DNA of 64,000 bases from Polyodon spathula (GCF_017654505.1 NC_054537.1:73385618-73449617), one strand, 5' to 3'; shown: positions 11,665 to 24,860, numbered from the stretch's first letter. The notes: a model not told the origin generated them from the sequence alone. Made by a program: numbers and translations.

Positions 11665-13389
11665 TAGGGATGCACCAAATCCAGGATTTGGTTTCGGATT
11701 TGGCCCGAATACCTACTTTTTGAGCAGGGTTAGGATTCGGACAAATACTTAAGATTCAGTGAACCGAATACGAATCCTATATCTGTCCAGTCGCACATAT
11801 ATTATAATACATCCCTCCAATGTGTGCAATTCTTCTTTAAATAAAAGACGAATCTCGGTATTGAACATAATTTTTACATTTAATAACAAGAACATGTTTG
11901 ATGAACTCTGTCACAGCTCTCAATTCCATTACTGGTGCCGCACGCACTAAACACTTCATGCAGCTGCTGAATGCAAACATACCGCCCTCTGCAACAGCAC
12001 AGTCACATCACGCTTTCATGGAGTAATATTATGCAGTAAACCTGTAGTATATAGTAATGGCAAACTGTTGCAGACTTTTGTGCTTTGCTGATTTGTCTGA
12101 AACGTGTTCTAGAGCTCCTCCTGAGAAAAAAATAAATAAAAATCGATGCAAAGTATATTTTTTGTAACTTTACAATTGTTAGATGTGCAAGACGTTGTTG
12201 AACAATATGCTTTAGTAAATAAAATGTGTTATATTACTGTAACGTGTCAATACAAGTTGAACCATTTGGGAACTGATGCGTTTTATTAAAGTGTTTTTTA
12301 AACTATTTCGTAGCCTACTTGATATGTGTTACACGCACGGTGTATTTTAAATCAACGTGGGTTTTATTTCGCAGGGAGATTCTGGTCACTCATCACTGTA
12401 ATTTTTTCCTCATAGCTCTCAGATAAAGTTGTCAACAGGCTCCAGAATCTCTGGCCACTTTAAGGCAGGTCAGGTTTTTTTTTTAACTCACCTCTCTAAA
12501 TGTATTAAACATGTAAATTGAGTGTGAATTTCTTGAACAGTTTAGTAAATGTATTTAATTGTTCAGTTGTGTGGCGATTCTATTTGGAGAGCCTCGTAAC
12601 AACAATTAATCGTATTGCTTGATTTTTTTTTTTATACAGTAAATAATATCTATCAAAATAGCGCAACACCATTATTATACATAACTCACCTGCACTCTTT
12701 CATTTAACCTTGTGACAGCAGGTAAAGTTTTGTTTAGTAGGTCTTGCTTCTCACAGTCCCGGCCCGGTCAGACTTAGAAAGCCAATCAGCTGCTGTATAG
12801 GTCTGATTGATGGAAACAATACCTGCAGGCATGCGTGTGTTTTGGTAACAACTAAGTAAAACAATTCAGTTAATTTAGCGACAGTTCGCACAATTCACGC
12901 TCACTTTACTGAATACATTGCAGTTTAGAGAGGTGAGTTACAAACCTGACCTGCCTTAAAGTATCCTGAGCTTCTGGAGCCTGTTGGTAACCCTACTCTC
13001 AGATCAGGTGACACAAGTTGATCATTAAAGAAAATAGTGGGTTACGGCAAAGATGCAGCTCTGCTTTCTTGTAAAGGTAAACAGTTCTGTATTTTGACGT
13101 TTCTATTGTGGTGGAGGAGGCTAATGGATAAATTATGTAAGTTTCAAACTGAAATCTTATTTCAGGGATATATTTCCATTTAGTAATAAAAATACTATGA
13201 ACTAAAAGGCTCAAAACAATAGCTTGTGTGCGTCTCTTGTCAGTAGTTGCCAGTCTGTTTTTCATTCGACAGTTTCCTTCAGTTTTCCTTGACAGTTTTT
13301 GTATATTGAAAGCTGTCCTCGGCTCAAATCTTTTGAGATGGATTTGGTATTCGGCCAAATCTCAAAAACTTGGATTTGGTGCATCCCAA
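11665..13389. mobile_element. hAT element (non-autonomous) with 8-bp target duplication
   Basis: Terminal inverted repeats begin T(A/T)GGGATGCACCAAATCC at both ends and continue imperfectly for about 45 bp. The flanking 8-mers are both GTTACTAC (11657-11664 and 13390-13397), the target length of the hAT superfamily. No transposase frame is visible. A second element is inserted at 12424-12995, so the original length was about 1145 bp. Confidence 0.92.
12424..12995. mobile_element. hAT MITE nested in the larger hAT element
   Basis: Inverted repeats of about 75 bp start TAAAGTTGTCAACAGG on the left and TAGGGTTACCAACAGG on the right, continuing through GGCAGGTCAGGTT and AACTCACCTCTCTAAA. Both sides have CTCTCAGA (12416-12423 and 12996-13003), an exact 8-bp duplication. 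It therefore jumped into the older hAT copy. Confidence 0.9.
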
Positions 13390-13847
13390 GTTACTACTGA
13401 TTGATGAAACGGAAGTATTAAAAGCATGGTGCAGAATATAATCAGTACACTGATCAAATCACAAGTCTGCCCAGTCCCAACTGGTTGGAATTAACACGTC
13501 TACTGTACTTTAATTGTGCAATTCACCGTTGTATAGTTGCTACAGCTTTCATTGGTACCTAATCATGTTTGGTGATTTTGGTCATTTGAATGCAATGGCC
13601 CAGCTGCAATCTGTAGTGTTTTAATAAATCAAAGATGAGAACCACCAAAAAAAAAGGTTATTTTTTGGTTACAATTTTAGCTGGTGGAATATGCCTCACT
13701 AGACTATTTCACCTATACACTGATATACTTGTATTTGTATTAATTTTTTTATGTCAGTAACCTCAACATAACCGCCATAATCTGATTCATAAACTTAAGC
13801 AGGACGTGAACACAAACAGAATTGTGACAGCACTTAAAAAATGAATC

Positions 13848-13853
13848 TTTATT
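13848..13853 (-). promoter_or_regulatory. CTDP1: Poly(A) signal AATAAA of CTDP1 (predicted)
   Basis: The hexamer AATAAA on the minus strand is followed, about 30 nt downstream in the transcript, by the GT-rich element TCTGTTTGTGTT (plus-strand 13809-13820). This is a standard cleavage and polyadenylation arrangement, with cleavage expected near 13830. Confidence 0.6.
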
Positions 13854-14531
13854 AAATGAAAAGAATTATTCCTGCAGGTCAAATATGAAATAGAATATAC
13901 AAAAACTTTACATCAATACCCCATTTCAAACCAAACCAAAACAACAACAAAAGAAAAACTCTAAAACTAGCATTTAATTTAATTTTTGTTTTTCTTGAGA
14001 TAATAAATGGATGAAAAAACACACTATGGCAGTTAGAACAGCACAGTATTCTATGCTGAAAATCCCACATTACAGAGAAAGCAGTTAAAATCAAAACACT
14101 GCTCTTTTCTAAAGAACTATTTTGAAAATACAGTAGCTATTAAAACCATGAAAATATTGATTCAGAGAAGTAATACAAGATAGAAGAGAAATCCTGCAAA
14201 TCCAGTCAGCAGTCTATAATTTCTATTTTTACTTAACAATCTATGTTAATTCATTTTATTTATTCATTTGTTTAAGGTTGACAAACTTAATCCAGACCAA
14301 AGTGCTCAGGCTGATAAGCGTTCCTTTTTTTAACCAGGCCTGGAAAACTCAAATACTTAAAAATTCATTGGTTTAAATCTTTTATCCAAACCCTTGAGAA
14401 CAGAACCATAGGCAAAAAAAAAATGCTGAAGTTATCTTTGTAAATTGATCGGCAAAATAAACAAGTAATAGGAAACTTGAAAGGGTACAGAAGTCCCAAT
14501 TTTAAACTCTTTGGCATAGCGACCGGATTTA

Positions 14532-14534
<3 letters not shown>

Positions 14535-14585
<51 letters not shown>
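14535..14585. repeat. (TA)n microsatellite in the CTDP1 3' UTR
   Basis: About 25 TA units, pure. Confidence 0.97.
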
Positions 14586-14591
<6 letters not shown>

Positions 14592-14846
14592 AAATCTTTC
14601 GTTTTTTTTTTTTTTCAAAAAGGAGTATAAAGTGTTATTTTGTAAAACATCTTGTAAACATTTGCTTAAATAAAAAATATTTTTTAAACTTTATTTAAAA
14701 AAAAAAAAAAAAAAAAACGTTCTCTTCTCAAGCAGTGGAACTATACACAAACACACTCGCTCGCTCACACACGCTGCCAACCTCCTATTCATGCAGAGTG
14801 CTGCTTTTGGATTTTGTGATCCGAGATCTATTTATTTTTGCTGGCA

Positions 14847-15003
14847 TTATATGAAGTCGTTGAGTTCGGCTTCAAGTGCGGCAGCCATTTCATCTGCCTC
14901 AGAGCTGCTACCCTCTTCGTCTTCATTACTCGACTCCTTACTCGATTCACCACTGGAATTCCCATCTCTGTCCCCAGCCTCCTCTAATTTGCGTTTATGG
15001 CCC
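14847..15003 (-). CDS. CTDP1: CTDP1 (FCP1) last coding exon
   Basis: FCP1 is the nuclear phosphatase that removes phosphate from the RNA polymerase II C-terminal repeats so that the enzyme can be recycled. This exon encodes the last 51 residues and a TAA stop. It begins GHKRKLEEAG, continues as an acidic serine-rich stretch (ESSKESSNEDEEGSSS) and ends SEADEMAAALEAELNDFI. That order matches the C-terminus of vertebrate FCP1, where the acidic serines are casein kinase 2 targets and the final amphipathic helix binds the winged-helix domain of the TFIIF subunit RAP74. The acceptor is AG at plus-strand 15005-15004 after a T-rich tract (TGTTTCTTTTGCTTTAAAG); the first base completes a codon split by the intron. 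The catalytic FCP homology and BRCT domains are encoded upstream, outside what I can see. The frame is intact. Identity is from recalled family sequence, without an alignment. Confidence 0.93.
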
Positions 15004-16371
15004 CTTTAAAGCAAAAGAAACATTTTTATTTTTCAATTTTAGCAGGAAAAAGACCTTGTGGTTATAACAGGTTAAGATTAATTGCAAAATGGAGTTTTAA
15101 AACCGATTACATATTGTGTTAATAGTCTGGAGTTAAATATAACCAGGCTTGCTTCTTTTCCAGGTTTTTTTTTCAGGATCTCACACAATAACATAACAAA
15201 TTACTTACCTTTTAGAATACATAGTTTACTGGGGTTCTTTATTGGAATACTATGAAACAGGTTTATTATACAACAGGTTTTGCCACTTTCAGTTTATGAG
15301 TAGTTTCTCACTGAATGGGACAGAGATACTTGTATCCAAAGTCAACAATAGGAAAGCACCTGACATGACCGACACCCATTCCACTGGCTACGATTATCAA
15401 GATCTTAGACATCTCTGCCCTAGCACATTTGGTCAGCTACTCATCAGAAGCAAAGAATACATTGAAAATAATTGCATTAAGTAGCAACAAACCTGCACCC
15501 TGTTGCATAATTAACAGGTTTCCTAATGTTTCAATAAAGAACTTGTATCAAAAATGAATAAACGCTGAAAAGGCACATGCGTAACTATAACATAACAAAA
15601 AAGTCAGTACGCTCTTCAAGCACTGAGTAACTTTACACAAAGACTACCCTAGGATTACTAATTAAACAATTACGTGTCTCATACTGAAAAATAAATAAAG
15701 ACACAGGTATACATATACTAGATTGGTTTACTGGTCTACCGTTGAGTGGAGCTAACTTCCCTATGCAAGTTCTTAGTGGAGTTATCTTTTCTAGACCTCT
15801 ATACAAGTCTGTCTAAAAATGATTTATGCATTTACAGCTGTATTTGTCATGAATTTAGCTTAAGCTTCATATTTATGTTAAAGGTCTTATTTTACTGCTG
15901 CTCTGAGATGGGATTAAAGGTAATAACATGCTGTTCTTTTTTTTTCTTACAACTGTAAACCCTTTCTTCCACTCTCCTGTAAAAAACAAAACAAAAATAA
16001 GAACATGCAAACACGTTGCATTGCATATTGCCTGGGGAGTTCAGAACCATACTCTTTTGCCATGCAACTCGCAGCTCACACTACAAAGACCCAGGCTGCC
16101 TTGTAACATATCTAAATGATCATTTTATAAAAACTTTTGAAAAATGAGTATCCTGAGAAGAGAGAAGTCAAGTCTTGCAAGCTTTAGACAGCATCTCTGA
16201 AATGCACAGCACAGAGAAATCCAGGAGGCTGACAAGTGATACTACAATAAGGAAAAACTGACAGAACAAATATCTTTCATATGGATTTCTGTGTCAGTTC
16301 CATATTACGACCAGCAGAAACTTTGTCGATTTCTTCCAGTTTTGTACCAACCCATGATGTTTCCCTGGTCC
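15004..16371. other. Unassigned intron sequence
   Basis: No repeat structure seen. An 80-codon plus-strand frame at 15242-15484 has protein-like composition in its second half but no recognisable family. Confidence 0.35.
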
Positions 16372-16379
16372 CACTAACT

Positions 16380-16550
16380 CGGGGCTACTCAACCCTGGTC
16401 CCGGAGGGCCGCTGTCCCTCCTGGTTTTTGTTCTAACTGTACACTAAATTGATTTATTGGACACATTAAGCTTCTAATAAGCACTTAATTAGTCCAATTA
16501 AGTAATTTAGGGTACAGCGGCCCTCCAGGACCGGGGTTGTGTAGCCCTTG
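16380..16550. mobile_element. Small hAT-type MITE (171 bp)
   Basis: Ends CGGGGCTACTCAACCCTGG and (reverse complement of right end) CAAGGGCTACACAACCCCGG pair for about 35 bp, through GGAGGGCCGCTG. Flanking 8-mers CACTAACT and CTCTAACT match in seven of eight positions, fitting hAT. Confidence 0.8.
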
Positions 16551-16558
16551 CTCTAACT

Positions 16559-19557
16559 TCTCAATTTTTTCATCAGAAGAATACTCAACTGAAGTTATTA
16601 AATACATTTGTCAATGAAACTGGAAATTCTGGAGGCCTGAGTGGGATCAGTTATGTGATCTCAACCCAGAGGACATTAGCTGTACACTACATCACCCAGC
16701 CACCAGACAATTCATCATAACTGTCAATAATGTGTAAAGTTGGTAACCAGTAGCATTGTAACAGGTAAGGCTTTATATTTGATGGTTTTATGCAGAAGTA
16801 AACCAAATTAAAAAACTAGCATTTTTGGGAAAATATGATTCTTGTTATTGTTGTGGTACAGTATGCTAGTGTGTTTATAAACCAGTTACTTATTTATTTA
16901 GTTTACTATGGTAAAAGACCATCCGGATGCATTAAAAGCATTCCATTCCTGTCCAAAAAGTGCCTTTTCCCCCCAAAGTATAGTATAATTTTCTTTTCAA
17001 AGCATGAGAACATTAAAAGACTTAATAGAGGATAATCAATTATAGTATGCAGTCAAAAGGTAACAAGATATGGAGCTGCACATACAGTAATTAACATTGC
17101 CGGTCTGCCATCACGGCATGGTGAGTCAGCATATTTGTTTTATAGACTTGAATTTAATTGAATGAATTAATTTGATTGAATAAAACATTGACATCTTGAA
17201 AGGGAGGTTAAATAGAAACATATTCATGCTAAATGGGCCATATATTTTGATAAATATGCAGAAAGACAAAAGATAAAACACTTCTGTTTTTCTAATAACA
17301 GCCCAATTTTATTTTCTCTCAATTATCTTCTAATGCTGGTGCAATAGCCTGAAGTATCCAGACACTCTTAAATACACACTCAATTATAACTGACAACATT
17401 GTTCTTAGAGGAACCAAAATGTTTGCCAGATCTGGAATAAAGCAGGCATGCCTTGTGACTTACAACTATATAATATAGTCCCCAGCCAGTCTGAGGAGAA
17501 ACAAAGAGAAAGGAAAACAAGTGCTGTGAAATGGTATGTGACAACCTGCGTTCGGAACAAAGCCAATATTTACCACTCATTCTGTTTTATTACCATTAAA
17601 GGTTCTGAACCGTAGTTGCTGTCTTTACTTTGATCAGCCTAATTTAGAACAGACACGACCACTAGAACAAAAAGTGATATCAGTTTTTAATAACAGAAAA
17701 TAATCAGTTTAGGACTATCAGTAACTCGTTTCACCATCAGAGCTGGAATAAAGTATGCAAATATGTAATCTCAAGTCTAGATCCTGATGACAATCTGACT
17801 CCAATTTAAACTTCTTACCAGTCCGGACTTGGACTCTTTACAAAGGAGTTCAAATCACTTTCTTTTGACCTGACTTATGATAATAATTACATGACTGTCT
17901 TATTTATAGATGTAGGCTTGAACTGGGTTGGAGCCTCTTCTTATGTTATTCATTAGAATGCAGTGGAGATGTATTTTACATGTTTTTCTTCTTTTATATA
18001 TAAATTTAAAACTGCAAGTGTATGTAAGAAAACACAGTTACATTCATCCCAATAAAGACTAGAACAGTATGTTAAAAGGTATAAGAAAAAAAATCGATTT
18101 TTTTTAAACTGAAAAGGACTTGCATTGTAAGATCAAATGTGCCACACTTTGATCATAATCCCAAAAGTGCCAGCACATAAATTATATATCTAATATACTG
18201 TACATGTTAGACAGAAAAAAATGAAATATTATTTCATATGTGCCTGCCTTTATAACAGAGAATCAAAAGTAGGATTTCTGGTTTTTGCACGTCCCACTAA
18301 AATATGTTTAATCAAAACGTATTTTATCAGTTAGTAAAATTTTTTGAATAAAACAACCCCTGAATGAAATACAGTTACTATATTCACAAGAAGTGCTGCA
18401 TGAACTTGTATCCTGTACATCTCTGATTGGACAAGATTCCATGCTTCTTTAGCACAGGTCAAGACATTAATCTGAAGCATGGCCGCAAAGAACTAAGATC
18501 TTGATTGGAACCATCTCTGTGTACAATGATTGATCATCATCTTTATCAGCAATTCTGTTGTAATACAAACAAAAGCAGTCTGTGAAAGTGCTTGTAAAAC
18601 AATTATCTGCTAGTCTGCAAATTCTCTTTAGAAAAAACAAATTAAGCCAATATTACTTTAAATTGTTCTCTCTTCTCATGTATGGCTTTTTACTAGGCAC
18701 CAGTAGTCCATAGCCTTGGGAAGCTAGGCCAAAAACACATAAAAAAGTCATAATAATGTCATACTAAATATTACTCAGAAAGCTAACATAAGATACCCTT
18801 GGCCCCATATATAAAACACCACTCTTTATTACACAGCTACTGTAATAAAGGTTGAGCTGCCAACACATTAAAATGTAAGAATACCAAGGATTCAAAAGAA
18901 CCAGTCCACAGATTTTCCTGACTGCTTGACAATGGAATGCTCTTTGTATTCCCATCTACCTTAGGGTAGTGTATTGTACTGCTACTGTTTATTATCGTTT
19001 TTTAACTGTGTTCTTTAATAGGCTGGTTTCACCAACCTTGATTAGCACTAGCGGCACTAGTTTCTTCTTAATTCATATTCTTACCAAATGTTTTGTATTA
19101 ATAAAGCAACATATGTATTATTACAAGTGTCAGTGCCATTAAAACGTAGGATAGGAAGAGACCATAGAGGAGAGCTTCAATGAAGGGATTCCAGCATTGA
19201 ATCATGAATGGTTGTTCCCATACCGGCGCAGCCCCTTGTTCTCCATTGGTCCGCTATTCCGCCCCCTGTAGGCTGGATTTATGTGATGGACTGGTCCTGT
19301 CTAGGTGTCAAAGCACCCAGTGACCCAGAACTGTCTGGCTTGTGCGCCGAAAGAGTCATTCAGAGATCGTGAAGATAAGCCATGTGTCAATATTTAGTTT
19401 AGAACTCTTTTTAAAAGCATTCTTTGTCAGTGGGGAGTCGGTGACCAGAAACCAAGAAGACACAGAGAATGGTTTAAGAGTCCCCTCTGTATATTTAAAT
19501 TCTGTTAATGTCATACACAGAATGATGATATGACCCACTCTGACTCTACATTGGGGA
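16559..19557. other. Unassigned intron sequence
   Basis: No gene or paired terminal repeats seen. A locally GC-richer patch at about 19215-19340 is noted under findings. Confidence 0.4.
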
Positions 19558-19695
19558 ATTGGCTCTTTGAGCAAAAACAGTTTCTGTGACGTCATACATT
19601 ACGAGACTGAAGGTCGAGTCATTTATAAACTGTCAGAGAAACCACAGATGGAATTGTTTTCCATCAACTTACTGAAGGGGCCATTCTATTATTTA
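19558..19695. mobile_element. Degraded copy of the 46.9-kb hairpin MITE
   Basis: ACGAGACTGAAGGTCGAGT, TTTATAAACT, AGATGGAATTGTTTTCC and AACTTACTGAAGG occur in the same order as in the reverse complement of 46947-47101. The left half is diverged. Confidence 0.65.
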
Positions 19696-20020
19696 TTATA
19701 ATACATGGATACCTTTATGATGCTACTAAAGACGACGAGGTTCAGCAGTACAGTTGGGGTTTTGAAACGTGTTTCAGTGCTTTACAGACATTCTATGTCG
19801 TTATACATTAGTGCTTCAGCTTTATTGCCTTTACCTTGTTTTAATTTCTCATACCTCTCCTGTTTCTTATGAGATACAAATGTACTAGCTTTACATCATT
19901 TTGTTTTACGTATTCTCATTTTGTTGATCATTAATGAACATTTCTGTACTGCCGAGTGATTGAAAACGATATATTTTGTGTTTGAATTGAAAGTGATGGT
20001 CTCGAGAAGTATATATATTT

Positions 20021-20039
20021 CTCTCTCTCTCTCTCTCTC
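20021..20039. repeat. (CT)n microsatellite
   Basis: Short pure CT run following a TA run. Confidence 0.9.
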
Positions 20040-20654
20040 AATGCGACCCACTACACCTTGAACTAGCAGAGAGGTGAACAATGAAAAGGTTTTAATTAAA
20101 CTTTCAAAGCTATAATGCATTGTGCAGCAAAGCTGCTTTGGCTTGCGTTTCTGAAATCAACTCTGTACCGGCGAATTCATGAGGCAGATGGGTATGAATC
20201 CATTTAAAATGCTAAACAGTGATCAAATTCTAATAAAAAATAACACAATAACAAAATGTTACCATGGAATTCTTATTATGCATCTCATAATTCCAAATCA
20301 AAGCAAAATAATTATAATGTAAGGATGTGCCTATTTATCATTTTACACTTCATGGTGAATGACATTAACCCTATTTCTTCCCATTTTGTATTTCATGATA
20401 ACCACAATTTTGTACAATAACAGTCCTATATGTAACACAGTTTCTTTTAATTTATTAGGCCAGTTGATTTCAATTGTTAGAATAGTTGGCTCTGGACTGG
20501 ACCCTGCCAAAATTAATCAAATTTTAAATTGTTCCTCAGCGACTGTTAGCACCATATATTTCCAAAAAGAGAAAAATACCCAGTGAAGTTACAAACTTTA
20601 AATGAACATCTGAGGAATTTAATTACATTAGGTATATAAATAGGTTGTTTATTT

Positions 20655-20752
20655 CAGATTTCACAGACCCTGATTAAGCCAAATATTGGTCTACCTGAGG
20701 TTAGCTTAGGTAAGATAGCCCAAGATTAGGGTTAAATCAGGGTCTGTGTAAC
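20655..20752. mobile_element. Palindromic MITE, about 98 bp
   Basis: TTTCACAGACCCTGATTAA at the left is mirrored by TTAAATCAGGGTCTGTGTAA at the right, with a short loop. This resembles widespread fish and amphibian palindromic MITEs. I could not define a target duplication. Confidence 0.6.
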
Positions 20753-23349
20753 CACCCCTCAAAGCCTGGCCTTTAACTTTAATTTCCACCCTTGATGATT
20801 TATTGAAAACCTGAAACAAATCAATTTGCACAATGCAGTATTTATAGAATAATTTTTTTAACATTGTGTTCTGAAACATTAAAATACACTGAAAGCCACC
20901 ACAATAAAACATGCTCACTGAATTCACAAACCTTACCAATGACTAATCTTGTTACTACCTTACCTATCAAAAAAAAAAAAAAAAAAAAAGGCAAAGTGTG
21001 TCATCTACTTTGGTAGATCAGATACAGACAATGTGACTTCAGCATCATGAATCACTGTTTCATGTGCAGCCTCACAAGCATGATTTCATTGGATGAGGAC
21101 TTCTACATCACACCACGAGACACACTTATTTACGATGCATCTTAAACCAATAACCTGACTTTAATGAACCGAGGCAGATGTTGGTATAGACTTAAAATAA
21201 TATGGACTATGCCTGTTTAAAAAAAACCTGTTCTGTGTAGACTCTATCATATTGATAGCGCCTCTCCTAGCACATTAAAAACTTGGGTGAAGATCAAAGT
21301 AAAGATCTCTAAATCCATCAGTTTGGTAATTTAGTGATTGTTACCATAGCAAGAAAGATGGATTTAAAGAAAGATCCCTCTCATAGGACAATGGGACAAA
21401 TGTGATTCTTTAAACACCTACTAGAGAAATGTATCATACCTGCAGTCCCATGCAATCAATAATTCAGTCAAGGCATCTCTAGAAACAACCATGGCCACAC
21501 AGGTATAACGGGACAAGATGGCTATAAATCCCAGAGACGAATGAAGCCAGGCCATTTCACAATGGAAAAATCGAATTGCCACATCATTTACACATATTAA
21601 CTGAGGTAATGTCTGCCAGTGGAAGGAAAGAGATAAAGAAGTCCACAACCTACAAAGCAACTAAGGTCAGTCTTATCTGGAGTCAGGTGGTACTGCCAAA
21701 TGTTGAAAACAAGGGATTAAGTCAATTTAACATTTAGAATTATTTTGGCTGGCTGCTAGTAGTAGGGGTCCAGGGAACTAAAAAACAGGACATGTCATGA
21801 TTAGCATTATAAAGACAGTTTTTTGTTTACATGCTTGGCACACTGTAAACAGACATTTATTCAAGCTTGAAATCCTTGAAATCTCCACATAGGAGCACCT
21901 GCCTCCCTGGACATATATTCATGTATGTCTTCACTTGTTTAGGACAGTTAGATAATGAGCTAAATAATGTAAATATATAGCACAAACAGAACAGTACATT
22001 TGAAGGTATTCTTTTGAGACCGTTTCTGTTGATCTAGACATGTTTAAATGTACGGGGACCCCAAAAGGCTTGTAAAGATTGTCTGATCAAGGCTGTTTAT
22101 GTGTGTCTTCAAGGATGCTCATCAAATAAATAGAGCTAAAATACACAACAAAGATATCCCTACTTAAATATCAAGTAAATCTCAACGAAAGCTGTAATTA
22201 AACACAATTAGATCCTCCACAGCAAACAAGCATCCTGGGTTTATATGGTTCATACATTTCATGTTGGTTCACTACTGCGTTTACTGCAATCTAGTCAAAG
22301 ATTTAAAAGGAAAAAATGGGAAACTATGAAGCAAAAACACAATAACCCGTCCTTTCTAAAAACATTTTAAAACCCTGCCCTATTCTATTTTATCATCAAT
22401 CTTTAAACATAGCACCCACATTATTTTAAAGTCAATACAAACCTTATGAACATATCATCTCACATATCAGGATGTTTTCCAAAATTGATATGCAACTACC
22501 GTTGATTCCAGATTAAGCCCAGTAACCACAACCTGCTTCATCTTGCTGTTCTCTCAGCATTTGATAAACCCTAAGTTCACATACATTTCATTATTTCCCA
22601 CACACACCTTTGGCAAGTGAGACTGTTCTGCTTTAACCTAGGTGCAAATGAATGATGGGGCTGTCTGGATGGCATGTACAGTAAGCCTCACTTGGTAGAA
22701 ATATCACTTGTGGGTCCAAGGAGACCTGTTGCTTGGTCCCGTAATCCAGTTAGAGAGGAGGAATGTAATTAACCATCATGGGGTAAATGATTATTTAAAC
22801 TACTCATAATAGGTATTGGAGTGTTCCAGACAGATTGAAAATTCAGTCCAGGGAAGCCCAAAGGTGACAAACTCTTATTAAGACAGTCAACTATCTTGAT
22901 AACGATGGTTTGAAAGGTCCCCATCCCCTCTCATTCAAGGTCTTGGCCAATTTAGCTCTTAATGTTAACTGTGCCTCTATGCCATTTACCCACATGTTAA
23001 ATCTGAAAAAATCTGTGTTTGTGGGATAATTACAAAATTTAACAGCTACTATTTATTTTGACAAACATGTTATTATTTTGTTTCTGCTTCAGGCAAACAC
23101 ATTGATACAGTATGTACTTTTTATCTGCCTATGTGGTTTAGTTTAAAATTAACCTTTATCTGTCATTTTACACCAATCAATTCAATTATGGAGTTGTTTG
23201 CAGGGAAAAACAGTTTATAGGTAACTATTGCAATTAGTATTGCAAAGAACAACACGACATTGGTATAAAGGTTTACAAGTACAATCTCTTACACACCATA
23301 AGATAACTAAATTAAAAGGTCTTCACTGAAGAATTGGGTTGCAAATGTT
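20753..23349. other. Unassigned intron sequence
   Basis: No gene or element structure seen; includes a poly-A run at about 20970-20989. Confidence 0.4.
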
Positions 23350-23677
23350 TGAAAATGGCCACAGACAAAAGTATTGGCACCCTACACAATAAAAAATAAT
23401 TCAAGAAAACATGTTAAATACAAGCATATAGTGAAAATTAGCTAATAATATAATATGTTATGTACTATATTAATTAATATGATCAAAATACAACATTTCT
23501 TGAGTTCCTGGGTGAAAAAGGCACTGCTGCTGTAGTATTTTGTATGTCCTCTTTTTTGTTTTTATTATGGCTTTCAGATATTTATGATCATTTATAACCA
23601 GTATGTTACATCTCACTGGTGAAATCTGGGCCCATTCTGTCTTGCATAGTTCCTTCGGCTCACAGATTGGATATATA

Positions 23678-23734
23678 CTGATGCACAAATGAAACGCAAC
23701 ACTTGAGTCTAACAGATTTAATCAAATATTTTAA

Positions 23735-23828
<94 letters not shown>

Positions 23829-24860
23829 CAAAATCACAGAAAATATGAACAAAAATACAGAATCATGATAAGTTTTCAGTATGAAACAAGACACACTATC
23901 AAAACGAAAACATTACAATGTTAGTATAGGGTATGACCTCCCTGAGCATTAACACAACCCTGGCAGCGTTGACGCATAGACCTGATCAGCCTCTGGAAAA
24001 ACTGCTGTGGGATGTTCCGCCACTCTTCCTGTGCAGCTGCAGCCAGCTGGCGAAGGTTGGCTGGTTGTGGTTGTCTCCCACAGATGTTCTACTGGACTCA
24101 GGAGAAAAAGCTGAACCACGACCATGGCAAGAGTTCAACCTTGTTTTCTTGAAACCGTGCAATTGTAATCCTAGCACTGTGTGGTCTTGCTTCGTCCTGC
24201 TGGAAAATCGACACCTCCGGATTGGCTTGCAGGAACGGAAAAACTCTTGTCTCAAGGACTTTGTCAATGTATCGCTGAGCAGTAAGTTTGCTCTTCTTGT
24301 GTTAAAGAGGATTCATCCCCACATCATGACACTTCCACCTCCCCACCAGTTGGCTTGAACAACGCAACAGTCAGCATAAGGGTCCTGAGCCGGTGTGGTG
24401 ACCTTCTGCCTTCCAGGACGTGGCCTGTCCCTCACATAGCCGGTTTCCTGGTTTCTCTGGACTAGTCTGCTGATTGTTGAAGCAGAACATTTCATTCTCT
24501 GGGGAACTTCTCTCACAGACAGGCCGCCTTCAATCATGTCGACAACAACCAGACGATTGTCATTACTCAAGCGGGGCATGTTCCTGCGTTAATTAAAATC
24601 ATGTCTTTTCGAATCGCTGTTTATACAGATTCTTAATCAACTAATTTTGGAAATTTTAACTAAACTCAAATACCAAACACTGAGCACCTGCCGTTTTTAT
24701 GAAATCACATGACTTGAGCTCAGTATTTTGTTATCCCAAGGAATACTACTCAAACAATCAACAAACCTATCTACTCACTGTTTAAAATGTAAATATTATG
24801 TATGTGCCCAATGAGCTATTAATGCAAAACTTAGACTTTTGCGTTTTCATTGTGCATCAG
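23678..24860 (-). mobile_element. Tc1-like element, copy 2, inserted in an older Tc1
   Basis: Inverted ends CTGATGCACAAATGAAACGC and the matching right end are each flanked by TA (23676-23677, 24861-24862). The transposase starts at minus-strand 24579 with MIEGGLSVREVPQRMKC and RPRPGRQKVTTPAQD, then jumps directly to GGGSVMMWG, so the middle including the first catalytic Asp is deleted. A second-Asp block survives out of frame as IFQQDEARPHSAR, and the third-Glu region is lost. Same family as 6254-7060, but retains more sequence and contains a (CA)(TA) microsatellite. Confidence 0.88.
23735..23822. repeat. (AC)8(AT)36 compound microsatellite
   Basis: Pure AC followed by pure AT. It lies inside the nested Tc1-like copy and is absent from copy 1 at the same place. 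Confidence 0.97.

Larger units (their letters stand above)
13830..14846 (-). other. CTDP1: CTDP1 3' UTR (predicted)
   Basis: Runs from the CTDP1 stop codon to the poly(A) signal at 13848-13853. It contains a (TA)n tract (14535-14585), an oligo-T tract in the transcript (A run at about 14697-14717 on the plus strand) and alternative AATAAA hexamers near 14258-14267 and 14691-14696. A shorter transcript ending at one of these is possible. The boundary is predicted from signals only. Confidence 0.6.

Noticed and set aside
14791..15009. 72-codon serine-rich plus-strand open frame
   Set aside because: Shadow of the CTDP1 last exon, which reads correctly on the minus strand with a matching acceptor site.
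15242..15484. Possible CTDP1 penultimate exon
   Set aside because: It is on the opposite strand and shows no similarity to FCP1.
23933..24358. 141-codon plus-strand open frame
   Set aside because: It lies antisense to the Tc1-like transposase remnant (minus strand) and its residues are the shadow of that frame.
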